A stretch of DNA of 64,000 bases. Source: Euonymus europaeus. Lineage: Eukaryota; Streptophyta; Magnoliopsida; Celastrales; Celastraceae. The notes under the pieces are model-generated. The model was not told the origin of the DNA, did no database searches, and worked only from the letters and a program-made list of their open reading frames with translations. Shown here one piece after another: positions 45,188-56,676 of this stretch. The position numbers were made by a program, and so were the translations under genes. The stretch covers positions 23,263,001 through 23,327,000 of the forward strand of contig OY756962.1 of the NCBI GenBank assembly GCA_963580455.1, written 5' to 3'. How positions within the stretch are numbered: position 1 is the first letter of the stretch; the number at the start of each line of letters is the position of its first letter.

Positions 45188-47108
45188 CACGGAGTTTAGT
45201 TAAGTCGTGACTTAATCGCTGTATAAGCTTGACAGATGGCAATATTCTACTGGTCATGGATCTATAAATGCCCCCACTTGATTAGGTTTTAATTATGGGA
45301 TTTTTAGATTTAATTATTTTAGGATGTGTGAGCTCTAGAAACATCTAATCCAGCTTAGGAAATAACCAAAGGAAATCTTCGAAAATAACTCACAAACTTT
45401 GGTAATTGAAGGTGTGGATGATAAAAGTGAGTCTCAGTCCAGAAAAAAAGGAAAAAGTCCCAATTCAAGGGTAACGGAAATATTTATTTTAATGACAGAA
45501 GATTAAGAAATGTAACCACTAATAAAGATTAATGTTAGAATTAAATGATAATCATAATCGTCAAATGAGTTATTACGATCCATCTATATAAAAGTAAGAC
45601 TACATGTTGATCATCAAAGACATTCTAATTTTCTCATTAACATTTTGTAGAAATTCACAAACTTCTTGAATAAAAGTTGAAACATCCGTGGACATATGCA
45701 ATTTATCGAACCAAGTAAAAATTTATGTCCTTGTTTCTATCTAACTTTTGGTGCATACAATTGCATTAACAGAAGGATTTGGTAAAAGGGAAATAACTCT
45801 CGTGCACAAAACTTCTGCAATAAGCGAGATTTTAACCACACATAATATAATTACGCGAAGATGTTATTTTCAAGAATTAAATCGATGAACTCCGAGTGAC
45901 GTTTAATTTACATAAATTATGCAAGGATAATCTATAATATTTATCATATTATTCTTATAAGATATATTATGAAATTATTAGTGACACATAGTCCGGCAAG
46001 TAAGATGAGCTTTGTAGGCCATTCTGACCTATAAGAATATCCAAAATTGTTGTTTGTGAAAGCCGGCTCTCTTTTCTATTTGCCTACCTGTTTTGTATGC
46101 TTAGACTAGAAGTCACTCAAAAGCTCATTATACTATACCCATAATCTTTTTTTATTTGGTTTCTTTTCCTGAAATTCATGGAGATAGTTGTAATCATAAT
46201 CAACTTGTCTAATGTTTGCTTCCAAAGAAATTCAATGAAAATAATATTTCAACTGTACATAACTCAATAGAACTCTATGAGTGGCAAAAAAAAATGGAGC
46301 AAACACCGTGAGATTCCACTGCCATGAGCTTGAACAAAATATTTAAGTGAAGGCCCATAAGACTATGTTTGGCATGAGGATTGAAAGGGGTTGAATTGGG
46401 TTGGGAGATGTTGAGTTAGAAGGAGTTTATAAAAGTGAACTATTGTTTGATATTTATAACTATTGAGAGGTGTTGGGAGGTATTGAAAAGGTTTATATGA
46501 GTGAGTACCTCTTAACCTCTGGAAGTGTTGGAATAGTTTATGTGAATGAACATCTCTCAACCTCTTATTTTGAGGGGTTGGGAAAAGGGGTGTTAAGAGA
46601 ATCCCTTTGAACACCTTAAAGTGTTCACGCAAAGTAAGGGTCCGGAGGGGTTCGCTTGTTCACGAATTTCTCTCAACACCTCTCCCAAGCAGAGCCTAAG
46701 TGTCCTTGAGTAGATCTCCCATGGTGTAGCCAAAGACAGAAGCCTTGTGAGCATATCAGAGCTCTTATGGGGCATTTTGGTGGCGTTTAGAGGGGGAATG
46801 AGGCAAGATTAACCAAGTTTATCAAAATGATGAGATTGAATCTCCACAGGAGAATGAGTTTTGATATTCAAAAAAATATTGTATCTCAATTTAAATTTTA
46901 ACACTCTTGCTTATTCTTCATTTCATATCAAACATGATAATGCTCATTTCACGCTCATCTCAAGTTCGCCTCATACTTGCATTCATTTGATTAGCAACCA
47001 AATGTCCCTTTAGGATCCAGTGAGTTAGCATCCTCAAATGCACCCGCCTGCAAAATGATCACAAATAGGAATGCCCCCTTCTCAGTTTCCAATGGCGAGT
47101 CAACTTAT
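45188..47108. other. Intergenic, with GGGTTG-rich repeat-like sequence
   Basis: No gene was recognised. Bases 46360-46690 contain many variants of GGGGTTGGGAG/AACCTCTCAACCCC flanked by TTTGGCATGAGG and CCCAAGCAGAGCC. This looks like a MITE family related to the sequence near 39540-39780. The remainder is AT-rich. Confidence 0.4.
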
Positions 47109-47274
47109 AAAACTCACCTCTATGTATTTCTTGGCATCATCCCATGCCCCTCCTGCGTTAGAAGCTGAGACGGCAACCTGACAAGCAACATAAAACTCAC
47201 CTCTATGTATTTCTTGGCATCATCCCATGCCCCTCCTGCGTTAGAAGCTGAGACGGCAACCTGACAAGCAACAT
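47109..47274. repeat. 83-bp tandem duplication including a whole exon
   Basis: Two nearly identical 83-bp copies in direct tandem. Each contains the acceptor, the 60-nt H+-PPase exon and the donor. The offset was measured between the two AACTCACCTC occurrences at 47111 and 47194. Confidence 0.85.
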
Positions 47275-47895
47275 AAGAAGAACATTGCATGAAATAAATC
47301 CTGCGGATAAGAATTACATAAGCCATGAGGTCCTAGTCCTCCTGGATTGCCACAAGAAAACTCCAGGTGAGGTCTTGACAACCGTTGTGAAGTTATCAAA
47401 GTAGGTGAGGTAACCATAAGATCCCGTTGTCATTTCTTGGGGTTCGCCTGCGGGCCGCAGTGACAAAAGGCTTATGCTATTGGGGGGCCTTGGAGTAGTG
47501 GTAAAGAAGTTGCACATAACTTACCCGTCATAATGGTTCAAACCATGAAAGTATTCTGTGCAGTGCAGGTCAGGATGGAACAATGACAGCATATCTGGAT
47601 GCTACAAACGAGTGAACCAGCAAGAGTTTGTACGCCAAAAAAAGTTCCGGCAATGAGAGCTGTAAGAATGACCAAAGCACCAGGTGGGATCATCTCCCTG
47701 AGAGAGGCGCCAGTGGAAATCTTAACGCATTTCGCCTACTCTGGTTTGGCTCTACCCTCAATAAGTCCTGTAATGGAATTGAACTGCCTTCTTACTTCTT
47801 CGACCATTTTGAGAGCTGCATTTCCCACACTCTTCATTGTCATGGAAGACAACCAGTATGGAAGCATGGCCCCTATGGTCGAATTCTTAGTGTTG
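47109..47895 (-). pseudogene. Vacuolar H+-pyrophosphatase (AVP1-type) pseudogene fragment
   Basis: Minus-strand sequence matches two adjacent exon regions of the type I membrane H+-PPase: [40 protein letters not shown], a premature TAG after RAKPE (about 47740), then [20 protein letters not shown] and LAGSLVC near 47610. After about 270 bp that does not code for the protein, the exon VAVSASNAGGAWDDAKKYIE follows, preceded by TTGTCAG and ending at a GTGAGT donor. That exon is present twice because of an 83-bp tandem duplication. N- and C-terminal parts of the protein are absent. Introns were at least partly retained, so this is a genomic fragment. Confidence 0.82.
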
Positions 47896-48640
47896 CGTCT
47901 AAGATTTCATCATTTTATTTCAACTTCACTACTATAAAGTTGCTCAACTACAACTCGAATGAGAAATTACTCAACAACAGCGAGAGAACAACAAACATGG
48001 TGTCCCAATCTCTCCCTAAATCTTCTAAGCCCGACCCTTCATATTTAACCAATCAGTTTTCACATTCATCGTCAACAATATGCTGCCAGCTAGTTATTCA
48101 TTGCGAACAGCCTGCTCAACATTCAGAGAACATGTTGTACGTAAGCCAAAACTGGGAAAGTATTTTTCTTTGTTACATGGGAAATTCTAAGAAGAAAAAA
48201 AGAGAACAAATGCAAAAATGGGTAGAGTTAAGGGAAAACAGTTATAGGACTCAACAATCCCTCAACAACTTCATAACTATGAATTTTATGCATTCCAGGG
48301 TTGTTTCCTGATACAAACAAACAATATGTGAATTCCTGCATAAAGACGTACCCAAATGTTGTGAATATATTCCACGAAGTTGTAGATCCCTTCATTTGAA
48401 GTATTGCCAGATTCATCACAGTCCCCTCCTCAAATTAGCTCGATTCAGCAAAACCTGAATGGAGTTCCACATCCTTTTGGCTTCATTCCCAATCTATGCA
48501 GTAAGCATACATGTGGCAGATAATTTTCTTTCCCCTAAACGAAGGATTGTATGGTACCATATGGTCTCACTGCATTGCCTGGAATCTAAGCAGCTTAGCC
48601 AGAATTTCTGAAATATTCGAGTTAAGAGGGGACATTTGAC
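47896..48640. other. Intergenic, no gene recognised
   Basis: Probable downstream region of the pseudouridine synthase gene. Open frames here have no recognisable family motif. Confidence 0.4.
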
Positions 48641-50304
48641 TTATGATGGCTGCAATGCCTGCATTGCCCACAAAGGTAGAGGTGCCTGGAACATGACATG
48701 AAGACCGGTAATTGGATGCTCAAAAGACAAGCTCTCTGCATGGAGTTCATGACCATCATATATTCTACCTCCCCATTCATAGACACCCTCGTATTTTACA
48801 TCACCTCTTATAGAAATTCCAAGATACTGGCAATGCAAGCGGATTTGATGTGTTCTTCCACTCCGAGGAAATGCTCTTACCAAAATCTCATCCTTCTTTG
48901 CATCACCATCAATTACAGCTTTTCTTTCAACAACAATGACATTCTCTTCATCTTTTGTGAACTCCACGAGCTCTTTATTCCTCCCCTGCCCATTTACTGA
49001 TAAAACTTCAAATGAAGTTTCCATGTCCCTAACAATGGACCCACCTGGTAAAGTCTGGCCCACATCTGACTCAGCATACACCCGCCAAGCTCCAAATTTT
49101 GACCTCCCATGACCTGATTGGATGGTGACCTTTTCCCATTTTGGAGCTGAACCCACACAAAGAGCAATATATGTTTTCCTAATCTTATGTTCAGTAAATG
49201 CTTTCACAAGCTTAGAAGCTACTTTGTGGGACTTGGTAATAACCATTACGCCGCTTGTGTCACGATCAAGTCTGTTGGCAAGATGGAGCTCCGGTTGGCT
49301 GGAATTCCCTAGAGGTGAAATATTTAAACTTTAGTTCAATAAACAACTGGTCAATGTCTTAAACTCAATTAAAAGACAAATGAAGAACACCTATTATATC
49401 ATTTCAATTAATGATACCAGTTTGAACATCTCATGAAATTAACAGCTTATAAGTTAAGTAGTTGAGAATCTTGAGATTCAGTTATAGCAATTAAGAAGTC
49501 AGTATTCACAAGTCCAAAAGCTAATTGCATGATTCTTTTTAGCACGAAAGAATGACAACCCTTATATTGCCAGTACAGTTGATCTTTGTAACTTCCACCA
49601 AACTGACAGATTATACATTGAAACTGTTGGGAAGCACCTGAAATAAATCCTTTATGAACTCATTTGACCTCTCAAGCATATCCACATTTCATTATCCCAC
49701 ATATTGTCTTTCATTTTATGTTTTTCTCTAAGTTATTCCATAAAAGTGAGGCCAAAATACATGTTGATTGAGCGACAGATTAATTGTTCCGGAGAACTTC
49801 GAAAGTAATCTATGTCACGAACAGAATCGAGGACAGTCAGGGTCCCAAATCTTTAAGATTCCAGCAAAACCCACCACAAGAGGAAATCAACCCAGAAAAT
49901 GAAAGGGAAAGAAATGAATAAAACAGACCTTCATGTCCTTTACCGAGTCCACCTGACTTGCCACCAAGAAGTTGAGGGACCGAAGCCAACACGCTCTCAC
50001 AGTAAACCCCTTGAGGCTTATTAACGACAATAAGCCAACCATCTTCATATAAAACATCGCTCCTCGACAGAATGTAAAGGCTTGATCTTGACGATGCAGT
50101 CATGGCCCTCGCTAGCTCTATGTCCTTGGAGATGAGTGGCAACGGAGGGGAGAGGGGTGTTGGGTAACTTTGAGCGGCTTTGACAGCGTCTTGCGAATTT
50201 GACATGGTGATTATCGAGAGAGGATAGTGCTGTCGGAGAGTCAAGAAGTGTTTGGGGAATCCGGTAAGGAGGCGGCTGCACGAGAGGGAGAAATAGAAGG
50301 GCAT
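48641..50304 (-). CDS. RNA pseudouridine synthase, RluA/RluD family (347 aa, 2 exons)
   Basis: Isomerises uridine to pseudouridine in RNA; the target is unknown. Exon 1 50304-49929 encodes a poorly conserved N-terminus and then VLYEDGWLIVVNKPQGVYCE, the first conserved block. Exon 2 49308-48641 carries the catalytic motif HLANRLDRDTSGV with the essential Asp, then KSHKVASKLVKAFTEHKIRK and the binding block RAFPRSGRTHQIRLHCQYLG, ending at a TGA/TAA-type stop after QPS. Phases join exactly. No S4 domain is visible. The first 30 residues (Phe/Leu/Arg/Ser/His-rich, few acids) may be an organellar presequence, with an internal Met near residue 34 as an alternative start. It resembles Arabidopsis RNA pseudouridine synthase 1 (At1g56345, from memory), which likewise lies beside calreticulin and a release factor 2 gene. 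Confidence 0.9.
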
Positions 50305-50438
50305 TCCAGTCAGTCTGACAGCTAATTACCCGTGAGTTTTATATAATTCAATTTTTTTAATTATCAACAAGCCCTAAAGGGCTAAAACCCCCTAAACCTC
50401 AGACTTCCACTTTGTTGCAAAGATTCACAGAAAGAAAA
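50305..50438. promoter_or_regulatory. 134-bp divergent (bidirectional) promoter spacer
   Basis: The only sequence between the start codons of the pseudouridine synthase (-) and the release factor (+). Both leaders and both core promoters must lie here or inside the other gene. An AT-rich tract (ATATAATTCAATTTTTTTAA) sits at its centre. Shared control is inferred. Confidence 0.6.
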
Positions 50439-53349
50439 ATGTCTTTCATACTCAGAAATTCGCGTAACAAATCCTCGATTTTCTATCGCGTAACAAATCC
50501 CTTTCTTCCACTATCTTCTTTTGGTAATATCTACAATCTCTCAGATTGTGGGGTTGTACCTCCCGAGTATTCTAACCCATCTGGGTCTGATTGTAGTTTG
50601 CCCCATTCAAGCTTTTTCGGATCACAATTGAAGAAAGTGTCAACCTTAAATGCAAAAGAGATAACTTTGGCTTCTGGGCATGTCGATTTGAGGAAATTTT
50701 ATGGGTTTTCTGCATTTTTAGTTCCGAGAATCCAAAATTCATATGGTTCTGTGAATGGTTTAGTTGCTTCAGCTAGGTTGAGATTGTTTGGGACTCAGGC
50801 TGCAAGGGAGCCATCCACGTCCGATGGGCTTACTGTGGATGGGATTGTGGTTAATCAATGGACAATTCTCGACGAGAGTGAGAATGATTGGAAGAGCCAT
50901 GCCGCTGCAATTGCTCAATCTATTCAAGTAATCAAGAAGCGCTGGCAGGTACAATCTAAACCCCATAGCTAGGCTCTTGTGGATTAGTTCAAGCAGAAGT
51001 ATCATGTTTTCTGTTCATCTTGAAGTATGGCCACATTACAATTGGAGGTTTTGTTTTTTCTTTCATCTGTTTTCTTTAGTCCAACTTGAATCTAATTTTG
51101 TTGTTTGTGGCAGTGGAAACAATTGCTGGTTAGGCTAGATATGCTAACTGCTGCTTTGAATAAACCTGATCTCTGGGACGATCCTGTGCATGCGGGGAAG
51201 ATAAGCCGTGAGCATGGTTCACTCATGAATAGAATGAAAGAGGTGAAGGCCTTTGAGCAAGAATTGCTTGAGCATATTGACATGATAAAGCTTGCTCGTG
51301 AGGAAAGAGACTCTGAAATGGAATCGGTGGGCTCTCCTTCTTTTTCTAGGCATGTATTCGTTCTGTTAATATTAATTTTTCATGTATCTTCTTGCCTATT
51401 GTGACAGTTTGGTTTTCAAGTGCTTTTATTTATCTTGAGTGCGGGGTTAGACGTAGGTTTCAGTTTGCACTTCAGTAATCTAAGCAAGTGCCATTTCAAT
51501 TCAGTGTGCATTGTGCAAAGCAATTGCTTTTTATGGGTGACAATGCTAAGCTCATTCTGTTTGTGAATTACCAGTTCATGACATGGTACGTGGCCTTTAA
51601 TTTTTGCCTAACAAAGGAGAGTTGGTTGCGGTAGATGTAGTACTACTGTTTGGACATATTCAAGAGGAAATGACTATATTACTGAAAATTGCTTTTGGTA
51701 GCTTGCATTCTTTCTCTGCACCTTCTAGGAAACTTCTTCTTGTTGACATCCTGTTATTGATTGCATGCCATCTTTATTTATTTTGAATTACCTGCTTTTG
51801 TCTTCAGGAATCATTGACAGCTTTGCTTCGGATGAGAAGAAACGCCAAAGAGAAAGAGCTTGAAGCTTTATTATCTGGGGAGCAAGATTCCTGCTCTTGC
51901 TACATCGAGGTAACTTTCATATGCAACTGTTACAATTCCGCAAGCAACAATCTGTCCCTATGACATTAATGTGACTTTGCATGTTCTTGAGTCTCCATAC
52001 ATGTCTTTTGCCTGTAGTTTAGGGCAGTTATTCTGGCCTATTCTTTATGCTAGAAATGATGTGCTATTTATGTTTTATTGTTCCACCAATTTAATCCTTA
52101 ATGTTCCACCAATTTAATCCTTAATGTTCCCAATGCATATATTTAGGTCCAGGCAGGAGCTGGTGGCACTGAGAGCATGGACTGGGCATCGATGGTGATG
52201 CAAATGTATAAATCGTGGGCTCAGCGACGTGGATACAGATTGACTGTAGTGGACGAGATGCCTGGTGAGCTTGCAGGAATCAAGGTTTATCTTCTTACAT
52301 TAATCCTCCAAATCCTTCAATTGATGGAGTCACATGATCGATTGTTTTTATAACATTAGAATAAAGGAACAAACAATCATGCAGTCCTACACCCCTTATG
52401 GGAGATATATATAGTGCTAGACTGCTAGCTGACAAGAACATCACCATCTTCCTGACTGTATTTTCTGTTCTTTCAGCGGGCAACAATTAAAGTGGATGGT
52501 GAATATGCATTTGGATATGCCAAGGCAGAAATAGGGGTGCACAGGTTGGTCCGGATTTCACCTTTTGACAGTGGCAAGCGAAGGCATACTTCATTTGCTG
52601 CTGTTGCAGTGATTCCAATCTTGGGTGATGGATCTACCCATGTACAAATTAATGAATCGGACCTTCGCATTGAACGATTTCGTTCTGGGGGACCTGGGGG
52701 TCAGCATGCTAACACAACCGAGAGTGCTGTGAGAATAACCCACATACCTACAGGGATCATCGCCACATGTCAAAATGAAAGGTGTAAAATTTGTTTAATT
52801 GTAGGGAAGGAATCAGATTTTGTTTTCAATTTGCGTTGGTTTCATCTTCTTCTTTTCCTTTCAGATCACAACATTCAAATAAAGCTTCAGCAATGGAAGT
52901 TCTTCAATCTCGAGTTGACCAGCTTGAGATGACTCGCCAAGCCCAGATGAATGCGCAACATACACAATCTCTCACTGACATAAGCTGGGGCAACCAGATC
53001 CGTACTTACGTGCTACATGTATACCCTCTCACCTCTCAACTCTCAAGATTCATTTGTTTTTTTGACGAAAAGGTTGTTTATTTGAAAGAGATCTGAGGGT
53101 TTCCTCCCGAATATGAACAAAAGAGGAGTATTTACATGATATCGAATCATCATTTAAGATTCTTAGAAAAACAAAATCACTCGCTGTTGTCTTACATTTC
53201 TTTCTTTTGGGTTGCAGCCTTACCGCATGGTTAAGGATCTACGAACCAACTATGAGGTCTCTGACCCTGATTCTGTGCTCGAGGGGGATCTCGATGCATT
53301 CATCTTGAGCTATTTATCAGCTTCATTGGATAAAGAAGAGGAATACTGA
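50439..53349 (+). CDS. Peptide chain release factor 2-type protein, organellar (517 aa, 7 exons)
   Basis: A class I release factor that reads UAA/UGA stop codons on bacterial-type ribosomes. Exons: 50439-50948, 51114-51326, 51808-51909, 52147-52284, 52477-52781, 52865-53018, 53218-53349. The N-terminal 130 residues are not conserved and are rich in Arg/Ser with few acidic residues at the start, consistent with a mitochondrial or plastid presequence. Motifs: [16 protein letters not shown] (prfB-type helical domain), [16 protein letters not shown], the stop-codon reading tripeptide SPF in [15 protein letters not shown], and the catalytic GGQ in [20 protein letters not shown]. The C-terminus [20 protein letters not shown] is typical. 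The start ATG is the first in frame. Position and sequence resemble At1g56350 (from memory). No lesion was seen. Confidence 0.93.
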
Positions 53350-55006
53350 TAAGATATAATAATGATTTTTAGCTGTAAGCTTGCTGGTCAATATCTGCTG
53401 CATCCTTTATGGAGATCAACCAACTTTCCTTTCTGATAGACTTTGGCAGCAGCTCAACCAATTTTCTTGATTGGGTGCAGTGACACTAATCGACAATACA
53501 TGATTGAGATCAGGGAGCAAATGGCTTGTGTACATGGAGTTGCAGAACACCAAATCCGTCACTAAATTATTTTCTTTTTTTGGTGAGAACCCTGCATCTT
53601 TTGTCATCAAGTTTGTTGATCAGTAATTGCTGCTGTAATGAAATATCAATAAGAATGTAGCAAATTTTAGGTGTTTTTGCATACCTTATGTTCAGTACTC
53701 GCCCTTCTCAACATGTACAGCACATTAGGGGTGTTCAAAATAATCGTAAAAGCTGAACTGAACTGACCTGTCCTGACCGATTTGTCGGTTTTTATTATTA
53801 TTACATAGATCATTGGTTTGTTTTTGATCTGTTCTTATTAGTGTCACATTTATCATTGGTTGGTTTTCAGTTACAGTTTGCTCAAAAACCGACCTTAATA
53901 CCCTCGGAACAGCTATGTACTTGATGTACATATTGCATTACCTGGAAAGTGCATTACCTGGAAAGTATAGGAATACAAGCCTTATTTATCTTGTATCTTT
54001 CCTGTTGAGCTTTAAAAGTTCTAAGAGCAACTTCATCCGTGGAGAAGACTCCAAATTTTTCTCTTAATTTAATTTGACTTTTATTATACAAAAGTCAAAT
54101 CATGTACTTTTTATATGATCAAAATATGTCTTCCGACATTAGCAAACTATAAATCTGTATTCATTTTTTTTCTCCATTAACAAAAACTCTACATATCACG
54201 TGTCTCATATATGTTCTCCAACAAAAATTACAAAAGTCAAGTCAAATGCTTATCCACATCACCAAAAAATGAATACAGATTTAATGGAGAAAAACTCCAC
54301 ATCACCAAAAAATTAGCAAACTAGTACTCATTTCAAGTATGCCATTGTACATGCTCAATTCTGGGTTTTCATTTTTTTCACATTATAATTAAATTTTATT
54401 TAAATTTATGGAAAACGGAAAGGAGATGAAGTATACAAAGCTAAATTTACACAGAAGTAAATTCTATGATTTTCATAAAGAAAAATAAAGAATTAAGAAT
54501 GTAATATTATTTTAATTTTCTCAACAAAGGGTGGGCCAGGCCTTTTTCGCTTCGTGTTCGGGCTACGCTTCCTTCTTCGAAATCAAGCGAAAGAGAGTCC
54601 GTTGATACGGCGATGGTGATTTTAGTTCCTTTTACTCGCTAATTGTCTCTGAGAACCCTGTTTCGGAGGTAACTTGAGAGCTCTGTCGTCATTGTCGGGC
54701 TGAGCATAGCCGTTTGAGCTGATTCGATTGAGGAGAAAGCGGAAAATTCAGAACTTGTTTTTGCTCAATTGCTTGTTATTTTCAGGTATTTCCCGGTAAA
54801 CAAACATATTTTAGTTTTCCCCTTCAGGGTTAGTTTTATATATTTACTATTTCTCCCTTTAGAAATCCATTTTCGTTTGCGTTTGGGAATTTGTATTCGA
54901 TGAACGATGAAATACGTACTCTTCAAAACCATGAAGATTTTTTTTTTTTGTTGATTTTCTTTGAGGGTTTGTTTGAGTAGTGGAGAAGAATTGAAGCGAA
55001 ATAGAG
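53350..55006. other. Intergenic region with inverted repeats; leader of the Shg1 gene
   Basis: The release-factor 3' UTR comes first. At 54020-54340 lies a MITE-like segment beginning AGAGCAACTTCATCCGTGG, with a perfect 19-bp inverted repeat (54151-54169 and 54264-54282) and a small hairpin with TTTGACTTTT/AAAAGTCAAA arms near 54074-54100. From about 54540 the sequence becomes GC-richer and probably holds the promoter and untranslated leader of the Shg1-domain gene. Confidence 0.5.
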
Positions 55007-56676
55007 ATGGAGACGGCAGCCTCTTCATCCTCAGTGATAACACCGGAGGATGTTCTGGAGTCTTTAATGAATGATGGTACCATCGACGCTCTCAGATTGA
55101 AGATCATCAATCAGCTCAAAGCCAATGTAACTCTCCTTTCTATTTATACTTTTAGTACTCATATAAATGTATGCTTGTATGAAAGTAAATTTTTTTTTAA
55201 GTCTTTAATGAATGATGATAAAGTTTTTTGTTCGAATTTCTAGCTTTCTAAAGAATTTTACATCTGGGTTTTTTTTTTAAAATGGAATATAGTTCTTGGG
55301 TTGATTGCACCGAGAAAACTGAGTACATTCTTGTGAATAATTATTTAAGTTCTTTGCTAGCTTCTAATTTCTCAATCAGAAAGTTCTCAATTTATGCAAA
55401 TGAAGAAAAAGACAGTGAATAGATTAGGTTAGGGAGAGTGAACCAGTTGGACTATGCTGTTTGTTATACACTGGCATTTATGTGTGTTATATGGGTATCA
55501 GCCCACAGGAATAAAACTTCAGTATTTTTCGCAGGAAGAGCTGAAAAGTACCACCATTAAGATGGCTGAACAGAGTAAGGTTTTGAATACCCCTGGAGCA
55601 GAGAAGCAGACCAAAAGAGAGCTATTTGATGCGCTTCGCCTGGAGCTTGAGTGAGTACAATGGCTTTGTTTGTTTCTTTCACTCCGTTTGGATCAGAGTA
55701 TTTTCATAGAGTATAAGCTCTCGTAAAGCGTAAAAGCTGAGAGTGTCTGGAGTATGGGTGACAGAGTATACGCTAGCGTATACTCTCACCCAAACGGATT
55801 TTGTAAGATATTTATGGATACTTTTTCAAGGTAGGAACTTGAGGCTAATTGTGAATGTTTAGTGCTTTTGGAGCAGTTGTTTGAGCTTTATGTGGATATA
55901 TGCCTGAGGATTGAACATACTAAATTCTGTATCAAAGGTAAATTATCCAAAATTAAAAGATGATGCCCTATGCACAATAGTTGCTTTGGCCGGGATCAAA
56001 TACTACTATGGTGAACATTTTTGTCCAAAAACCATTAGCAGGTTTTACCTGAAACTGTTGGCTGATTTACTACTATATATCAGCACCCTAATTGACCAAC
56101 TATTAGGTTATGCTGAGCTCCCAGATACCTGCTTGCATCTTCCTCAAATATATATTTCCAATATGACATTTGTTAAACTCTTTTCCTTCTTTTACAGTCT
56201 TAAGCTTTCTCTTATCCTTACTTCTTGTCATTTAGAATGACCAAGCAGTTTTCTTACACTCTTTGATGTTGGTGCGATGCAGAGCTCCTGTGCTTGAGAA
56301 AGCGTCTAAATCAGTATGGGAGTTAATTCTGGACAGCAATGGGCTTGGGAAGGAAATTAGTGAAACTGTTGAGAGGGTATTTTGTCGATTAAGTGGTCGG
56401 GAACCTCCACTGTTTCCTTTACCAAACGGGGAAGCCCTGTCAATTACTGAGACGGAGATCAAGAGCAAGGCAGGAGAGGAAAAAGAAGAGGAAATCAGAG
56501 CTGTGAAGGTAAAATCAGATTCTAAATCAAAGAAAAGGAGTTTCAATGAGATAAACTCAGGAGGTCTAAATGAAGTTGCAAACCATATGCCAAATGAAGT
56601 TTCAGGGAAATCTAATGATCCTTCTGCTGTGCCAGAAGGCTCCAGTAAATCACCTCCACCAATTCCAAAGACTTGA
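55007..56676 (+). CDS. Shg1-domain (COMPASS component-like) small protein (209 aa, 3 exons)
   Basis: Shg1 is a subunit of the yeast Set1/COMPASS histone H3K4 methyltransferase complex; plant members are little studied. Exons: 55007-55126, 55535-55650, 56283-56676. The Shg1 domain covers residues 12-100: EDVLESLMNDGTIDALRLKI, then EELKSTTIKMAEQSKVLNTP, KRELFDALRLELE and APVLEKASKSVWELI. The C-terminal half is charged and disordered (KSKAGEEKEEEIRAVKVKSD, basic KSKKRSF) and ends PPPIPKT. The donor of exon 2 is TTGA|GTGAGT with phase 2. The fold resembles BOD1/Shg1 helices. A nuclear location is inferred from the basic patch. Intron 2 contains a small palindromic MITE-like element. Confidence 0.82.
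55683..55798. mobile_element. Small MITE-like palindromic element in intron 2 of the Shg1 gene
   Basis: The ends TCCGTTTGG and CCAAACGGA are 9-bp inverted repeats 116 bp apart. Inside, 55764-55787 is a perfect 24-bp palindrome centred on GCTAGC. No clear target duplication was identified. No coding sequence. Confidence 0.6.
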
